From: Egicoccus sp. AB-alg6-2
Lineage (GTDB): Bacteria > Actinomycetota > Nitriliruptoria > Nitriliruptorales > Nitriliruptoraceae
DNA: 64,000 bases
NCBI RefSeq assembly: GCF_041821025.1
Contig: NZ_JBGUAY010000003.1
Span: forward strand, 124,001 to 188,000
Reading direction: 5' to 3'
Shown: positions 26,511 to 34,455 of the stretch, piece after piece
Layout: every line of letters begins with the position of its first letter
How positions within the stretch are numbered: position 1 is the stretch's first letter
The notes under the pieces: model-generated
What the model was told of the DNA's origin: nothing
What the model saw: only the letters and a program-made list of their open reading frames with translations
The model's database searches: none
Made by a program: the position numbers and the translations under genes

Positions 26511-26990
26511 ATGACCGACCACTCCGTCCCGCCTCCAGGCACCCCGCACGGGTCGGTGTTCACCGGCACGGCTGGGCTCGGCGCACGAATCGGCGCACGC
26601 CTCCTGGACGTCCTGATCGTGGCCGTGCCCGCCAACATCCTGCTCTGGATCATCGGCTTCGGCGGGCTCGGCATGGACCGCCAGACGTGGGTCGGCAGTG
26701 CCGTCATCTCGCTGTTGTGGTTCGGCTACTTCGTCTTCTTCGAGTCCAACCGGGGCGCCACCCTCGGCAAGCAACTGCTCAACCTGAAGGTGATCGACGC
26801 CAACGGCGCGGCACCGGCGACCGACGTCGCGGCGAAGCGCAACGTGTGGATGCTGTTCGGGTTGATCCCCTGGTTCGGCGGCCTGCTCAGCTTCGTCGCC
26901 TTCGTCGTGATCATGGTCACGATCTCCTCGAACGCGCACAACCGTGGTGTCCACGACACCTTCGCCGGCACGGCGGTCATGCGCACCTGA
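26511..26990 (+). CDS. RDD family membrane protein
   Basis: A 159-residue membrane protein with the RDD signature GARIGARLLDVLIVAVP (R, then D-D-like spacing in the first helix). A second helix is VGSAVISLLWFGYFVFFES, a third lies before the C-terminus, and RGATLGKQLLNLKVID is the conserved amphipathic stretch. The end NRGVHDTFAGTAVM is also typical. The function is unknown; some members are ion or proton exchangers. The ATG is preceded by GGAG. It is divergent from leuB. Confidence 0.87.
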   Translation: MTDHSVPPPGTPHGSVFTGTAGLGARIGARLLDVLIVAVPANILLWIIGFGGLGMDRQTWVGSAVISLLWFGYFVFFESNRGATLGKQLLNLKVIDANGAAPATDVAAKRNVWMLFGLIPWFGGLLSFVAFVVIMVTISSNAHNRGVHDTFAGTAVMRT

Positions 26991-27055
26991 CCCGCGTCGA
27001 CGCCGCCGACGACGCCGGCCGACCGTCCCGGGGACGCGAACGCCGGGAGCTGCAC

Positions 27056-27451
27056 GTGATCTTCTCCGAGGACGTCGACCGACCCGCGCTGCGCCGCGCC
27101 CTGCTGGCGTTCGCACCGTGGCTGACGGAGACCGAGGTCGGTCCGGCGGCGGTCGAGGCCGGCGACTGCGACCGCTGCGGGAACGCGCCGAGGCTGTTGC
27201 CCCTGTGCGGGCCGGTCCCCTGGCAGGCCGTGTGTCGTGGCTGCGGCCTGGAACTGGAGGATGACGGCTGGTGCGCCGGGCACGCAGACGACGGTGCCCG
27301 AGCACGCGACTGGGCGGCGGCGCTGCCCAGCGACTGGGAACGAGCCGTGCTGCTGTGGTGGCTGGCCACCGGCGAGCTGCGCGGCATCGAGCTGCTCCCC
27401 GATGCCCCTGCGGCCCTGCCGGCCGCGATCGTGCACGCCATCGGACGCTGA
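27056..27451 (+). CDS. Hypothetical protein with a cysteine-rich centre
   Basis: A 131-residue soluble protein that I do not recognise. Its middle holds CDRCGNAPRLLPLC and CRGCGLELEDDGWC, five to six cysteines in CxxC-type spacing with a following His, as in a zinc ribbon. The C-terminal third is helical and acidic, with WERAVLLWWLATGELRG. GTG at 27056 has GGGAG upstream. It follows the RDD gene by 65 bases on the same strand and may share its transcript. Confidence 0.6.
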   Translation: MIFSEDVDRPALRRALLAFAPWLTETEVGPAAVEAGDCDRCGNAPRLLPLCGPVPWQAVCRGCGLELEDDGWCAGHADDGARARDWAAALPSDWERAVLLWWLATGELRGIELLPDAPAALPAAIVHAIGR

Positions 27452-27500
27452 ACACGAGTCGTGCCCGTTCCGACACCGGCTCCGTGCCGCACAACGAGCG

Positions 27501-28109
27501 CTATCCCTTCGCGCCCCGGCCGGAGTCGCGGACCGACACACCGTGCTCGGCCAGGAAGGCGCGTACGCCCGCGGCGTCTCGGAAGCGGTGGCCGGCGATG
27601 CCGAGCTCGCGCGCGCCCGTGACGTTCTCCTCGCGGTCGTCGACGAAGAGCACCTCGTGGGGCGCGCACGCGAGTTCGTCCAACAGGGCGCGATAGAACC
27701 TCGCGTCCGGTTTCCGGGCACCGAGATGACATGAGGCGATGACGCGGTCGAACCGTCCGGCCAGCAGCGTCCGCGCCAGCTCGTCGACCCAACGCGGGTA
27801 GTTGCTCGCCGTGGCGCGCACCACGACGCCCGCCAGCCCGTCGAGCAGCTCGGCCATCCCGTCGAGCCAGCTGGTCCCGGCGAGCCGCGCCCGGTGGAAC
27901 GCATCCGGGTCGACGTCGATGCCATGGTCGGCGAAGGCGGCCCAGTAGTCGTCCTCGGCCAGTTCATCGCGCTCGAGCGCCGGATAGACGTGCGGGGGTC
28001 GGCGGGCGAAGAGTTCGTCCAGCGACAGTCCCGTCGCGGCGCGCAGGGCATCGCGGTACGGGTCACGCACCACGGTGTCCATCAGGTCGAAGGCGACCAC
28101 ACGGATCAC
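27501..28109 (-). CDS. HAD-superfamily hydrolase
   Basis: A 202-residue HAD hydrolase. Motif I is VVAFDLMDTVV, where the position two after the nucleophile Asp is Met rather than the usual acidic general acid; this variant occurs in some HAD subfamilies. Motif II is in VVRATASNYPRW, motif III in HLGARKPDARFY and motif IV in VLFVDDREENV. It probably acts on a small phosphorylated metabolite, unknown. The GTG start overlaps the stop of the selenoprotein gene upstream, so the two are translationally coupled. Confidence 0.85.
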   Translation of the reverse strand: MIRVVAFDLMDTVVRDPYRDALRAATGLSLDELFARRPPHVYPALERDELAEDDYWAAFADHGIDVDPDAFHRARLAGTSWLDGMAELLDGLAGVVVRATASNYPRWVDELARTLLAGRFDRVIASCHLGARKPDARFYRALLDELACAPHEVLFVDDREENVTGARELGIAGHRFRDAAGVRAFLAEHGVSVRDSGRGAKG

Positions 28110-28720
28110 CCGCTGCCCCCGGCCCGGTCGCTCACGAGCCGGTCGAGACGGTCGAACAGCTGGTCGCGCGAAAGCTCACCCAGCACGCGCTCCACCTCGC
28201 CGTCGGCGCCCACGAACAGCCAGGCCGGCTGGACCCGGACCCCGAAGTGCGACCACAGCGAGCCGTCGTCGTCGACCAGGGTCGGCATCTGCTCGAGCCC
28301 GTGCCGGACGAGGAAGTCCTGCATCGCCTCGTCGTCGTCGTGCGCGGCGACGCCGACGAGCTGGATCTGCTCGCCGTAGGTCTGCAGTGCCTCCGCGACC
28401 GCGGGGGCTTCCCGGTTGCACGGCGTTCACCAGGGGGCCCACATCCACAGGGCCACCTGGTCGCCGTGGGCGGCGGCGAGGTCGATCCGGCCACCGTCCA
28501 GGGAACGCCCCGACACGTCCAACAGCCCGGTCGTCGCGGCGTCGGGCGGATCGCCCTCCGACGGCGCAGCCCCCGGCTCGTCGCCGGTCGACGGCGGGGA
28601 GTCGGTCTCGGGGCCAACCGGCGCCGACGTCTGCCGTTCCGACGGTCCACCGTCGGCACAGCCGAGCAACGCCGTCGCGCAGGCCAGCGCGACCAGGGCG
28701 GTGCGACCACGAGGACGCAT
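28106..28720 (-). CDS. TlpA-like thioredoxin-fold lipoprotein with an in-frame UGA (predicted selenocysteine) in the redox motif
   Basis: Read through one internal TGA, the frame encodes 204 residues. A signal peptide ends in lipobox ALLGC (Cys21), then comes a Pro/Ser/Glu linker (22-65) and a thioredoxin/TlpA domain (66-200). The domain has LWMWAPW before the TGA and TPCNREAPAV after it, then a beta strand and the cis-Pro-type segment EQMPTLVDDDGS, and ends PAWLFVGADGEVERV. The TGA at 28427-28429 is codon 98, exactly where thioredoxins have the first Cys of WCxxC, giving W-U-T-P-C. The frame is the same on both sides. A SECIS-like hairpin follows. The protein would sit outside the membrane as a thiol oxidoreductase. 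The alternatives are a nonsense mutation or a sequence error. Confidence 0.8.
28389..28408 (-). promoter_or_regulatory. Putative bacterial SECIS element
   Basis: Starting 19 bases after the UGA, GCCCCCGC and GCGGAGGC form a stem with a single C-A mismatch and the apical loop GGTC. The loop begins 27 bases after the UGA and has G in its first two positions, as known bacterial SECIS elements do. It would recruit SelB with Sec-tRNA. The hairpin is visible; its function is inferred. Confidence 0.6.
28427..28429 (-). other. Predicted selenocysteine UGA codon
   Basis: TGA between TGG (Trp97) and ACG (Thr99) of the TlpA-like protein. It replaces the N-terminal Cys of the CxxC redox motif; the second Cys is present at residue 101. 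Confidence 0.75.
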
Positions 28721-28750
28721 CGGGGGGCGCGAACCTCCGGGAGGGTGGCC

Positions 28751-28756
28751 TAGGTT
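28751..28756 (+). promoter_or_regulatory. Possible -10 hexamer for the M20 hydrolase gene
   Basis: TAGGTT lies 70 bases before the GTG at 28826 and fits TANNNT. Confidence 0.3.
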
Positions 28757-28825
28757 CGACGACCCTACCCCCGCCGGCTCGGCCGTCGCGCGGGTCGATC
28801 CGTCATCCCGCCGGAGGAGCAGCAC

Positions 28826-30001
28826 GTGGACCTGCGCCAACGCCTCGCCACCGCGACCGACGCACGCCGTGACCAGCTGGTCGGCCTCTCCCACGCCGTG
28901 CACGGCGACGCCGAGATCGGCTTCGAGGAGCACCGTTCCTCGCGACGGGTGGCCGAAGCCCTCGCGAACGGCGGTTTCGACGTCCAGCACGGGGTCGCGG
29001 GCCTCGACACCGCCGTCGTCGCCCGGGCCGGGTCCGGTCCGCTCAGGATCGGCATCTGTGCCGAGTACGACGCGCTGCCCGGCATCGGTCACGCCTGCGG
29101 ACACAACGTCATCGCCAGCGCCGCCGTCGGGGCCGGGCTGGCCCTGGCCGAGGTCGCCGACGACCTCGGGATCGAGGTCGTGGTGCTGGGAACACCTGCC
29201 GAAGAAGGTGGGGGCGGAAAGATCCTGATGATGGAGGGCGGCGCGTTCGACGGACTCAACGCCGCGATGATGGTGCACCCCGCCCCGTTCGAGGCGGCCC
29301 AGATGACCTGCCTCGCGGTGCAGCACTTCGAGGTCCGCTACCGCGGCCGGTCCGCGCACGCCTCGGCCTACCCGCAGCTGGGCATCAACGCCGCCGACGC
29401 CCTCACCGTCGCGCAGGTCGGTATCGGTCTGCTGCGCCAGCACATCCGGCCCACGGACCGTATCCACGGCATCGTCACCGACGGCGGTGACGCGCCGAAC
29501 ATCGTTCCCGAGCGCACCGCCGGCACCTGGTACGTCCGGTCGCGCTCGCTCACCGAGCTCGCGGACCTGTATCCGCGGGTGCAACGCTGTTTCGAGGCCG
29601 GAGCGGTGGCGACCGGCGCCACGGTCAGTTTCGACGAGCCCGGACCGGCGTACTCCGAGTTCCTCGCCGACGAGGAACTGTGCCGGCTCTACACCACCGA
29701 AGCCGAGGCCATCGGCCGCACCTTCCCCGCACCCGGCGCGGACGACACCGCGCTGGCCGGCTCCACCGACATGGCCAACGTGTCGCTGGCGATGCCCTCC
29801 ATCCACCCGATGCTGGGCATCGACGCGCGAGGTGCGGTCAACCACCAGCCCGAGTTCACCGCGGCCTGCGTGGCACCGTCGGCCGACCGGGCCGTGCGCG
29901 ATGGCGCGTTGGCCATGGCGCGGACCGTGGTCGCCATCACCGAGGAGCCGGCGCGCGACCGCCTGCTCGCACGGGCCTACGAGGCGCCGACCGCTCGCTG
30001 A
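28826..30001 (+). CDS. M20-family amidohydrolase (AbgB/aminoacylase-like)
   Basis: A 391-residue zinc or manganese amidohydrolase. HAVHGDAEIGFEE is the M20D-type N-terminal motif, AEYDALPGIGHACGHN carries the metal His and Asp, and GTPAEEGGGGK has the catalytic Glu pair. VHPAPFEAAQ and GRSAHASAYPQLGINA mark the dimerisation domain. The family splits aminobenzoyl-glutamate or N-acyl amino acids; the substrate is not fixed. GTG follows GGAGGAG. Its last 25 bases overlap the convergent murI gene. Confidence 0.88.
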   Translation: MDLRQRLATATDARRDQLVGLSHAVHGDAEIGFEEHRSSRRVAEALANGGFDVQHGVAGLDTAVVARAGSGPLRIGICAEYDALPGIGHACGHNVIASAAVGAGLALAEVADDLGIEVVVLGTPAEEGGGGKILMMEGGAFDGLNAAMMVHPAPFEAAQMTCLAVQHFEVRYRGRSAHASAYPQLGINAADALTVAQVGIGLLRQHIRPTDRIHGIVTDGGDAPNIVPERTAGTWYVRSRSLTELADLYPRVQRCFEAGAVATGATVSFDEPGPAYSEFLADEELCRLYTTEAEAIGRTFPAPGADDTALAGSTDMANVSLAMPSIHPMLGIDARGAVNHQPEFTAACVAPSADRAVRDGALAMARTVVAITEEPARDRLLARAYEAPTAR

Positions 30002-30828
30002 CCGGCGCCCCGCTTCGCTTCCTCCGACGTCTCCCAGGCGTGCGCACGGACCTCGTGGAGGCGGTGGCCGAGGAAGCGGCGCCCGAGTTCCGCGAACCGG
30101 TCAGCGCGCCCCGAGGTGATGAACACGCGGCGGCCCGGCCGGTCGGCCGCCCGCAACCACCCCATGCGCTCGAGCAGGTCGCGGACCTCGAAGGCGGTCT
30201 CGTCGGCGCTCGAGACGAGCGTCACGTGGCGGCCGACGACCTCGCCGATCGCGCGCGACAACAGCGGGTAGTGCGTGCAACCGAGCACGAGCGTGTCCGT
30301 GCGTGCCGTCAGCAGCGGCGCCAGGCGGTCGTGGACCACCTCGACCGCCTCGGGGGTGTCGGTCCTCCCTTCCTCGACGAGCTCGACGAACCCGGGGCAG
30401 GCAAGTACCTCGAGCTGCAGGTCGAGTTTGAGCCGCTCGGCCGTGTCCTCGTAGATGCGGCTCCTCGCCGTCATCCGGGTGCCGATGACCACCGTCCGTC
30501 GGCTGCGGGACGCCTTGGCGGCGGCCCGCAGTCCCGGCTCGACGACGCCGATCACCGGGATGGCCAGACGCTCGCGCAGATGCGTCAGCGCGGCCGCGGT
30601 CGCCGAGTTGCACGCCACCACCAGCATCTTGGCCCCCTCGTCGACGAGCAGGTCCGCGATCTGGTCGCTGAATCGGCGGAGTTCGTCGGCGCGGCGGTCG
30701 CCGTAGGGATAACGCGCCGTGTCGCCGAAGTAGACCAGGTCCTCGGCGGGCAGCAGGTCGGCCAGCGCCTGCAGCACCGTCAGCCCGCCCAGCCCGCTGT
30801 CGAAGACGCCGATCGGTCCGTCGTTCAC
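29977..30828 (-). CDS. murI: Glutamate racemase
   Basis: A 283-residue cofactor-independent racemase supplying D-glutamate for peptidoglycan. The paired catalytic cysteines lie in VVACNSATAAAL and VLGCTHYPLL. The start GVFDSGLGGLTVLQAL and YFGDTARYPYG are diagnostic. The GTG start has no strong ribosome site. The 3' end overlaps the convergent M20 hydrolase gene. Confidence 0.95.
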   Translation of the reverse strand: MNDGPIGVFDSGLGGLTVLQALADLLPAEDLVYFGDTARYPYGDRRADELRRFSDQIADLLVDEGAKMLVVACNSATAAALTHLRERLAIPVIGVVEPGLRAAAKASRSRRTVVIGTRMTARSRIYEDTAERLKLDLQLEVLACPGFVELVEEGRTDTPEAVEVVHDRLAPLLTARTDTLVLGCTHYPLLSRAIGEVVGRHVTLVSSADETAFEVRDLLERMGWLRAADRPGRRVFITSGRADRFAELGRRFLGHRLHEVRAHAWETSEEAKRGAGQRAVGAS

Positions 30829-30932
30829 GAGGACACACCGTCATTCGGGAGGGGAAGCGATGGCGCTCACCGTAGCGTCGACGGCCCCACGGACGGCCCC
30901 GCCCGTCGGCCACCCGGTGACGCGACACCGAG

Positions 30933-30938
30933 TAGCTT
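30933..30938 (+). promoter_or_regulatory. Possible -10 hexamer for the hydroxyacid dehydrogenase operon
   Basis: TAGCTT lies 35 bases before the GTG at 30973 and fits TANNNT. Confidence 0.3.
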
Positions 30939-30972
30939 GCCGGACCGATTCCGACCCGGCGAGGAGTCCGAC

Positions 30973-31887
30973 GTGGCCCGTCCAGACATCGCGGTCCTGC
31001 CCGACTCGACCCCGCAGGCGCTTCGTGACGCCGTCGAGGAGGGCGGCGGCAACGTGGTCGCCGTCGCCGACGCCGAGGCGCTGGTCTGGGTCGATCCGGC
31101 CGCACCGCAGGACCTGCGGGCCGTGCTCGACGACCACCCGCGGATCGGTTGGGTCCAGCTCCCCTACGCGGGGATCGAGCCGTTCCTCGACGTCCTCGAC
31201 GCCGACCGGACCTGGACCTGCGGCAAGGGCGTCTACGCCGAACCGGTGGCCGAGCACGTCCTGGCCCTCGCGCTGGGCGGGATGCGGGGCGTCGGTCGCT
31301 ACGCCCGGGCACGGTCCTGGTCCGGGCCCTACGGCACCAACCTGCTGGACGGGCGGGTGACCATCCTCGGCGGCGGGGCCATCACGACCTCCCTCGTGCG
31401 GCTGCTGCAGCCGTTCGGTGCGCACATCACCGTGGTGCGGCGCCACCCCGAACCGATGGAGGGGGTCGCCGAGGTCGTCGGCAGCGATCGACTGCACGAC
31501 GCGCTGCGGGGCCGGGACCTCGTCGTGCTCGCGCTGGCGCTCACCCCCGAGACCCGCGGGGTCATCGACGCCGCCGCCCTGGACGCGATGGCGGACCACG
31601 CGTGGCTGGTCAACGTCGCCCGCGGCGGGCACGTGGTGACCGACGACCTGGTCGCAGCACTGCGCGAAGGCCGGATCGGCGGGGCCGCCCTGGACGTCAC
31701 CGATCCCGAGCCCCTGCCCGACGGGCACCCGCTGTGGACCCTGCCGAACGCGATCGTCACCCCCCACGTTGGCAACACCCCCGAGATGGGGCGCACCCTC
31801 CTCGCGGCGCGCATCCGCGAGAACGTGCGTCGCTACGCCGAGGGCCGCGACCTGCTGGGACCCGTCGACGTCACGCTGGGGTACTGA
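30973..31887 (+). CDS. D-isomer-specific 2-hydroxyacid dehydrogenase
   Basis: A 304-residue NAD(P)-dependent dehydrogenase. The Rossmann motif is VTILGGGAITTSLVRLLQPFG (read as GGGAITT), the substrate Arg lies in LVNVARGGHVVTDDL, the Glu follows in DVTDPEPLPDGHPLW, and the catalytic His is in AIVTPHVGNTP. GKGVYAEPVAEHVLALAL is the hinge. The substrate 2-keto acid is unknown; the short N-terminal domain separates it from SerA at 61.6 kb. GAGGAG precedes the GTG. It is the first of four tightly packed genes. Confidence 0.9.
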   Translation: MARPDIAVLPDSTPQALRDAVEEGGGNVVAVADAEALVWVDPAAPQDLRAVLDDHPRIGWVQLPYAGIEPFLDVLDADRTWTCGKGVYAEPVAEHVLALALGGMRGVGRYARARSWSGPYGTNLLDGRVTILGGGAITTSLVRLLQPFGAHITVVRRHPEPMEGVAEVVGSDRLHDALRGRDLVVLALALTPETRGVIDAAALDAMADHAWLVNVARGGHVVTDDLVAALREGRIGGAALDVTDPEPLPDGHPLWTLPNAIVTPHVGNTPEMGRTLLAARIRENVRRYAEGRDLLGPVDVTLGY

Positions 31888-31888
31888 G

Positions 31889-32371
31889 ATGGACGTCGAG
31901 GCCCAGGTCCTGCGGGCGGTCGCTGCCACGGGCGCCGACTACGAGGTGGTCGAGATCGACCCGGCGCTGGCGGACACCGCCGCCTTCTGCGCCCACTACG
32001 GCTACGACCTCGCGGCATCGGGCAACTGCATCCTCGTGGCGTCCCGCGACGAGCCGCCCGTGCTGGCCGCCTGCGTGGCGCTGGCGACCACCAGACTCGA
32101 CGTGAACAAGCGGGTACGCAAGCTGCTTGGCGTGCGCAAGCTCTCCTTCGCACCGGCGGAACTGACCCGTGAGGTCACGGGCATGGAGATCGGCGGCGTG
32201 ACCCCGTTCGCCCTGCCGCCCGACACGCCGCTGTACCTCGACGCGCGGATCCGCGATCTCGACCGGGTGATCGTCGGCGGGGGCAGCCGACGGCTCAAAC
32301 TGCTCGTGGCGCCCGAGGCCCTGGCGGCGGTCGGCGGCGAGTTCGTGACCGACCTGGCCGTCGACCTGTAG
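31889..32371 (+). CDS. YbaK/EbsC-type aminoacyl-tRNA deacylase domain protein
   Basis: A 160-residue single-domain member of the YbaK/ProX editing family, which hydrolyses mischarged Ala-, Cys- or Ser-tRNA. It shows the cysteinyl-deacylase-like core VNKRVRKLLGVRKLSFAP, followed by GMEIGGVTPFALP, in which GGVxPF is the family hallmark. LYLDARIRDLDRVIVGGGS completes the fold. The exact tRNA specificity is unknown. The ATG lies one base after the stop of the dehydrogenase gene. Confidence 0.87.
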   Translation: MDVEAQVLRAVAATGADYEVVEIDPALADTAAFCAHYGYDLAASGNCILVASRDEPPVLAACVALATTRLDVNKRVRKLLGVRKLSFAPAELTREVTGMEIGGVTPFALPPDTPLYLDARIRDLDRVIVGGGSRRLKLLVAPEALAAVGGEFVTDLAVDL

Positions 32372-32379
32372 GGGTGCGC

Positions 32380-32850
32380 ATGGAGCGCTTCGAGGAGCGG
32401 CGGCGGGCCGACGCCCCGATCGAGGACTGCTGGGCGGTCCTCGTCGCGGCCGAACGCGCACCCGAGTGGGTGCCGTTCGTCTCGACCGCCACCGACGACG
32501 GCAGGAACGGCGTCGGCCGGGTGCAGACCGTCACCGGGTCCCTGCTCGGCATCTCGATGGACGTCGAGCAGGTGGTCGACGTGTGGGAGCCGCCACACCG
32601 CTTCGGCTGGGTCGCGGACCGGCCGTTCACGACCCGCCTGCGTGTGGAGCTCGAGCCCGTCGACGCGGCCACGACCCAGATCACCGCCGCGATCGAGGCG
32701 GACCTCGGCACCTTCCCGGTCGGTCGACGCATCGCGGCGATGACGGTGCGTCGCCAGTTCGCCAGGTCCGCCGACGCACTCGTCGAGCTGGTCGAGCAGC
32801 GCGCGTCCGAGGCGGGATCCGGCCCGGCCACGCCGGGCGACCCGGCATGA
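32380..32850 (+). CDS. SRPBCC family protein
   Basis: A 156-residue START/Bet v1-like protein: FEERRRADAPIEDCWAVL (strand and helix), WEPPHRFGWVADRPFTTRL (strands) and a long C-terminal helix FARSADALVELVEQ. These domains bind hydrophobic ligands; no specific role is seen. ATG at 32380 is preferred because AGGGG lies five bases upstream; a GTG two codons earlier is possible. The ATGA at its end starts the kinase gene. Confidence 0.78.
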   Translation: MERFEERRRADAPIEDCWAVLVAAERAPEWVPFVSTATDDGRNGVGRVQTVTGSLLGISMDVEQVVDVWEPPHRFGWVADRPFTTRLRVELEPVDAATTQITAAIEADLGTFPVGRRIAAMTVRRQFARSADALVELVEQRASEAGSGPATPGDPA

Positions 32851-33803
32851 TCCATGCCGACCGACCACTGGCGGCACCCGTGCACACGACGGCTTCACCC
32901 CCACCGGAACTGCGTGCCTGGGTGGAAGCCTCGCTGGGTGACCGCGCGGCGATCCTGCACACCGGGTTGCTCGCACAGGGCAGAGAAGGGGGCCCCTGGC
33001 GTGTGGTGGTGGCGGTGGGCGACGAACAGCGCGACCTGGTGCTCAAGGCCGCCCGGCCCGAGCCCGACGAGCTTGCCCGCTTCGTCACGGCCGCCGCCGC
33101 GCTCGAGCTCGCAGAAGCGCACGCGGTGCCGGCGCCCCGGCCGCTGGCGCACGACCTCGAGGCCGCGACCGGCTGGCTCACCACCCTGGTGACGCGACTG
33201 CCCGGTTCGAGTCGGATCGGCCGCCGCATCGGCGTGGCGCGCCTCCGGGCACTGGGCGCCGCCGCGGCGGGAATCCACCGGGTGACCGGCTCCCCGACCG
33301 ACGAACTCCCGGAGCGGGCACGGACCCTGGACGGCTACGACCTGGATGCCGGTGCCACCGGCACCACCTCGACTCCGCTCCTCGAGCGCGCACGAGCGGT
33401 CCTCGCCGAGCACGCGCCGCCGGACGACCCGCCGGGCTTCGTCCACGGCGACCTGTGGCAGGGGAACACGCTGTGGGACGACGATGACTACGTGGGCGCC
33501 ATCGACTGGGACTTCGCCGGGTTCGGGCCCGCCGGCATCGACCTCGGTTCCCTGCGGGCCGACGTCGCCCTGCTGCACGGAGCCGACGCCGCGGCCGAGG
33601 TACTGGCCGGCTGGTGCGAGGCGGCCGGCGAGGCGCCCCCGAGCCTGGCGTGGTGGGACCTGGTCGCCGGTGTGGCCACGCCTGACGATCTCAACGGCTG
33701 GCTGCCCAACTTCCATGCGCAGGGGCGGGCCGACCTCGACCTGCCGACCGTCACCGGGCGGCGCGACGCCTTCGTCCTCGACGCGCTCGAACGGCTCGCG
33801 TGA
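32847..33803 (+). CDS. Aminoglycoside phosphotransferase (APH) family kinase
   Basis: A 318-residue small-molecule kinase of the APH/choline kinase fold. The Brenner motif is GFVHGDLWQGNTLWDD (catalytic Asp and metal Asn) and the DFG-equivalent is GAIDWDFAGFGPAGIDLG. The N-lobe holds DLVLKAARPEPDEL with the ATP-binding Lys. It might phosphorylate a sugar or amino sugar; resistance is not implied. ATG overlaps the SRPBCC stop by four bases. Confidence 0.85.
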   Translation: MIHADRPLAAPVHTTASPPPELRAWVEASLGDRAAILHTGLLAQGREGGPWRVVVAVGDEQRDLVLKAARPEPDELARFVTAAAALELAEAHAVPAPRPLAHDLEAATGWLTTLVTRLPGSSRIGRRIGVARLRALGAAAAGIHRVTGSPTDELPERARTLDGYDLDAGATGTTSTPLLERARAVLAEHAPPDDPPGFVHGDLWQGNTLWDDDDYVGAIDWDFAGFGPAGIDLGSLRADVALLHGADAAAEVLAGWCEAAGEAPPSLAWWDLVAGVATPDDLNGWLPNFHAQGRADLDLPTVTGRRDAFVLDALERLA

Positions 33804-33805
33804 CC

Positions 33806-33819
33806 CGCCCCCCGGGGCG
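33806..33819. terminator. Small hairpin between convergent kinase and leuD genes
   Basis: CGCCC and GGGCG pair around a CCCG loop in the 22-base gap between two convergent stops. It is a weak candidate. Confidence 0.25.
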
Positions 33820-33825
33820 CACGTG

Positions 33826-34455
33826 TCAGGAGGCGGGCACGCGCGGCCTCCAGGCCGGGCGTGCCGACTCGTAACCGGCGATCGCGGCGTCCTCCTGCAG
33901 GGTGAGGCCGATGTCGTCGAGCCCGTTGAGCAGGCAGTGCCTGGTGTGCTGGTCGATGTCGAAGTGTGCGTCCACGCCGGCGAGTTCGCCAACGCCCGGC
34001 GCGCGGACCCGTTGCTGCTCGAGATCGACGGTGATCTCGACGCTCGGATCCGCAGCCACCAGGTCGAACAGCTGCCGAACGATCGGCTCGCCGAGTTGCA
34101 CGGCCACGACGCCGATCTGCCCACAGTTGTTGCGGAAGATGTCGGCGAAGCTCGTGGCGATGATGGCGCGGAATCCGGCGTCCTCGAGCGCCCAGGGGGC
34201 GTGCTCGCGCGAGGAGCCGCAGCCGAAGTTGCGGCCGGCGAGCAGGATGTTGGCACCCTGGTGCTGCGGTTGGTTCATGGGGAAGTCGGGGTTGGGGCTG
34301 CCGTCGTCGAGATAGCGCCACTCCGAGAACGCGAACGGCCCGAAACCGGTCCGCTCGACCCGCTTGAGGTACTGCTTGGGAATGATCGCGTCGGTGTCGA
34401 CGTCGTTGGCCTCGATCGGGCAGGCGGTGCCCCGGATCACGGTGACGGGTTCCAT
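33826..34455 (-). CDS. leuD: 3-isopropylmalate dehydratase small subunit
   Basis: A 209-residue small subunit of isopropylmalate isomerase. Diagnostic regions are NDVDTDAIIPKQYLKRVERT and ILLAGRNFGCGSSREHAPWA, which form the swivelling substrate-recognition domain. Its ATG overlaps the leuC stop as TGATG, so the two subunits are made together. It is the last gene of the leuA operon. Confidence 0.96.
   Translation of the reverse strand: MEPVTVIRGTACPIEANDVDTDAIIPKQYLKRVERTGFGPFAFSEWRYLDDGSPNPDFPMNQPQHQGANILLAGRNFGCGSSREHAPWALEDAGFRAIIATSFADIFRNNCGQIGVVAVQLGEPIVRQLFDLVAADPSVEITVDLEQQRVRAPGVGELAGVDAHFDIDQHTRHCLLNGLDDIGLTLQEDAAIAGYESARPAWRPRVPAS

Noticed and set aside
28427-29845. A long minus-strand ORF ending at 28427 and a 72-codon ORF at 28106-28324 as two separate genes
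   Set aside because: Upstream of 28720 the first is a shadow of the M20 gene. The rest joins in frame through the UGA to make one thioredoxin-fold protein.
31889-32371. YbaK-like gene read as part of a toxin or resistance island with the APH-like kinase
   Set aside because: Both belong to a plain housekeeping-like operon with normal codon use; the APH fold alone does not show antibiotic resistance.
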